The notes under the pieces were generated by a model. It saw only the letters and a program-made list of their open reading frames with translations, had not been told where the DNA came from and did not search any database. Below are positions 6,481 through 7,889 of a stretch of DNA of 7,889 nt, piece after piece. This stretch comes from Bacillota bacterium (lineage in GTDB: Bacteria; Bacillota; Sulfobacillia; RBS10-35; JAJYVN01), in NCBI GenBank assembly GCA_021827805.1, contig JAKAUG010000151.1:1-7889 (forward strand). Direction: 5' to 3'. A program made the translations under genes and the position numbers. The stretch's first letter is position 1. Each line of letters opens with the position of its first letter.

Positions 6481-7731
6481 TCAGCCCTCCCCGCACAACA
6501 GGCCCGCGATACGGGCCAGGATACGCTCGGCCACCAGTCGCTTGGGGAGGGGTCCCACGGTCTCGGAGGCCCCCGCGGCATCCCAGATCACCACGGTGTT
6601 CTGCTCGGCCCCAAAGACGCCGCCGGGCTGGCGCAGGTCGTTGTACACGCAGAGGTCCAGATGCTTGTTCCGCAGCTTGCGCAGGCCCTCCTCAGGGCCG
6701 GCACCAGACTCGGCGGCGAAGCCCACCAGGATCCGGTCCCCCTTTTGCGCCCCGACCTCGGCCAGAATGTCAGGATTCCGCACCAGGCGCAGTTCCTGGG
6801 TCTCGCCGCTCTCCCCCTTCTTGAGTTTGACCTCCGAGGTCTGCTCGGGCCGCCAGTCGGCCACCGCGGCCGCGGCGATAACCACGTGCGCGGTCTCCAG
6901 GGCGGCCCTTACCGCCGCCCGCATCTGGCGCGCACTCTCGACGAGCACCACGTCCACCCCGGACGGGGCAGCCAGATGGACGGGGCCGCTCACCAGGGTC
7001 ACCCGCGCCCCAGCGTCCCGGGCCGCCTCGGCGAGGGCGTACCCCATCCTGCCGCTGGAGGGGTTCGAGAGGTAGCGCACCGGGTCCAGATACTCCCGCG
7101 TGGGACCCGCCGTGACGAGCACGTGCCGTCCCGCCAGTGGTTGGGTGCCAAGGGGGGGCGGCATCTCGGGACGCCGCCCCCCACCCGCCGCCAGTCCCTC
7201 CAGGGCGTGAAGGATGGCCTCCGGCTCGGGAAGGCGACCCCACCCCTGGCCCTCTTCGGGACTGCCCAGCGGGCCCCAGCCGGGGTCCAGCACCGTCGCG
7301 CCCTGCCTGCGCAGCAGGCCGACGTTGCCCTGCACCGCCGGATGGGACCACATGTGCCGGTTCATGGCCGGGGCCAGCAGGACCGGCCCCGGGAACGCGA
7401 GCAGCCATGTGCTCAGGTAGTCGTCCGCCAGGCCATGGGCACACTTGGCCAGCAGGTCGGCCGTGGCGGGCGCCACCACGGCAAACTCAGCCCAGCGCGC
7501 CAGTTGCACATGGTCCGGAACTCCGGGAGAGAATAGCTCAGTGGCCACCGTCTGGCCACTGAGGGCCTCAAGCAGCGGCGCCCCCACAAAGCGCGCCCCC
7601 GCCTGGGTCAGGATCACCCGCACCTGGGCCCCCCGCCGTTGAAGCGCGCGCAGCAGAACCGCCGCCTTGTAGGCGGCGACGCTGCCACCCACGCCCAGCA
7701 CCACCCGGCAGCCGGCCAGCGTGTCGGCCAA
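6481..7731 (-). CDS. coaBC: Bifunctional phosphopantothenoylcysteine decarboxylase / phosphopantothenate-cysteine ligase
   Basis: CoaBC carries out two steps of coenzyme A synthesis: CoaB joins 4'-phosphopantothenate to cysteine, using CTP in bacteria, and CoaC decarboxylates the product with FMN to give 4'-phosphopantetheine. It has 416 residues, a normal length. The CoaC half (1-180) shows GVGGSVAAYK (13-22), the catalytic His74 in DHVQLARWAEFAVVAPATA, and PAMNRHMW (121-128). The CoaB half (about 200-416) shows VTAGPTREYLDPVRYLSNPSSGRMG (205-230 region, with the SNxSSGxMG loop), AAAAVADWRP (286-295) and the lysine loop KLKK (302-305). The segment that usually carries the CoaC active-site cysteine (ACGxxGxGR, Cys158 in E. 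coli) reads LGSPEEGQGWGR here, with no Cys and about two extra residues. The start is TTG 7731, with GGAG about 10 nt upstream; an upstream ATG (7792) is in another frame. It lies between rpoZ and priA as in Firmicutes. Confidence 0.97.
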   Translation of the reverse strand: MADTLAGCRVVLGVGGSVAAYKAAVLLRALQRRGAQVRVILTQAGARFVGAPLLEALSGQTVATELFSPGVPDHVQLARWAEFAVVAPATADLLAKCAHGLADDYLSTWLLAFPGPVLLAPAMNRHMWSHPAVQGNVGLLRRQGATVLDPGWGPLGSPEEGQGWGRLPEPEAILHALEGLAAGGGRRPEMPPPLGTQPLAGRHVLVTAGPTREYLDPVRYLSNPSSGRMGYALAEAARDAGARVTLVSGPVHLAAPSGVDVVLVESARQMRAAVRAALETAHVVIAAAAVADWRPEQTSEVKLKKGESGETQELRLVRNPDILAEVGAQKGDRILVGFAAESGAGPEEGLRKLRNKHLDLCVYNDLRQPGGVFGAEQNTVVIWDAAGASETVGPLPKRLVAERILARIAGLLCGEG

Positions 7732-7782
7732 CTCGCGCCACTCCGTTCCTGCCCGCTGGGCGGATCAGGACCTCGCGCCAAA

Positions 7783-7817
7783 GCCCGCCCATCCCCCGGG
7801 GCCAGCGGCGGGCGGGC
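7783..7817 (-). other. GC-rich inverted repeat between rpoZ and coaBC
   Basis: On the minus strand GCCCGCCC (7817-7810) is followed after 19 nt by its complement GGGCGGGC (7790-7783), then TTT. The loop contains CCCCGGGG, which can fold on itself. It lies 28 nt after the rpoZ stop and about 50 nt before coaBC. It might be a weak terminator or attenuator that lowers coaBC transcription relative to rpoZ, or simply a product of GC content. Confidence 0.3.
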
Positions 7818-7845
7818 GTGGCCGGGGCCCAAGGGACCGTTTCCC

Positions 7846-7889
7846 CTACTTGATCCCCTCGCGTGTGCGCTCGAAGTACAGCTTGCCCT
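7846..7889 (-). CDS. rpoZ: DNA-directed RNA polymerase omega subunit, C-terminal end only
   Basis: Only the last 13 residues and the TAG stop are inside the window: GKLYFERTREGIK. This matches the C-terminal style of RpoZ from thermophilic Firmicutes, where the last strand and tail read G-K-hydrophobic-x-Y/F-E-R-T-R/K-E-G-I-K. Position supports it strongly, because rpoZ directly precedes coaBC and priA in Firmicutes. Omega is a small subunit that helps assemble and stabilise beta' of RNA polymerase. The assignment from 13 residues alone would be weak; sequence and context together make it likely. The 114-nt gap to coaBC holds no other gene I can support. Confidence 0.72.
   Translation of the reverse strand, partial: GKLYFERTREGIK

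Noticed and set aside
7568..7792. A 74-codon minus-strand frame starting at ATG 7792, between rpoZ and coaBC.
   Set aside because: It is out of frame with coaBC and runs into its start; its ATG lies inside the inverted repeat and it has no motif.
1..7889. Search by eye for tRNA, rRNA, CRISPR repeats, transposase genes, long direct repeats or att sites.
   Set aside because: None could be supported; every gap between genes is under 170 nt and accounted for.

Overview
This is a GC-rich (roughly 70 percent) bacterial chromosomal window with six complete and two edge-truncated protein genes. Gene order and protein content suggest a high-GC member of the Bacillota or a related deep lineage. The run rpoZ-coaBC-priA is the housekeeping order known from Firmicutes (gmk-rpoZ-coaBC-priA-def-fmt), and the omega C-terminus ends in the ERTREGIK style I associate with thermophilic Clostridia-like lineages. 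The lineage assignment is inference; no rRNA or species marker is present. No tRNA, rRNA, CRISPR array, insertion sequence or phage gene was seen.

Right half (about 7889 down to 3147, all minus strand): the tail of rpoZ (RNA polymerase omega), then coaBC (two-step coenzyme A synthesis), priA (replication-restart helicase) and an SDR-fold 'epimerase-like' gene. The spacings are 114, 25 and 15 nt, so at least coaBC-priA-SDR looks like one transcript. The SDR gene sits where def-fmt is usually found, and it lacks the YxxxK catalytic pair and the first glycine of the nucleotide-binding motif.

Middle (1271-3107, plus strand): a small helix-turn-helix protein is followed after 67 nt by a 439-residue protein with no recognised domain. 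The larger gene starts at a TTG that is fixed by a near-perfect extended Shine-Dalgarno sequence. It converges on the SDR gene, and a perfect 14-bp hairpin between them can serve as a bidirectional terminator.

Left part (1-1108, minus strand): a MacB/LolD-type ABC ATPase with every motif intact but no permease beside it, then the N-terminus of an aldo/keto reductase of the YdhF type running off the left edge. A hairpin and a weak promoter-like pair lie between these two. The ATPase and the HTH gene diverge from a locally AT-rich control region (about 1131-1180).

The housekeeping genes are confident calls. The least understood items are the 439-residue protein, the small HTH protein beside it and the degenerate SDR. 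No clear new multi-gene system can be demonstrated, but the HTH plus 439-residue pair is the best candidate for an undescribed unit.
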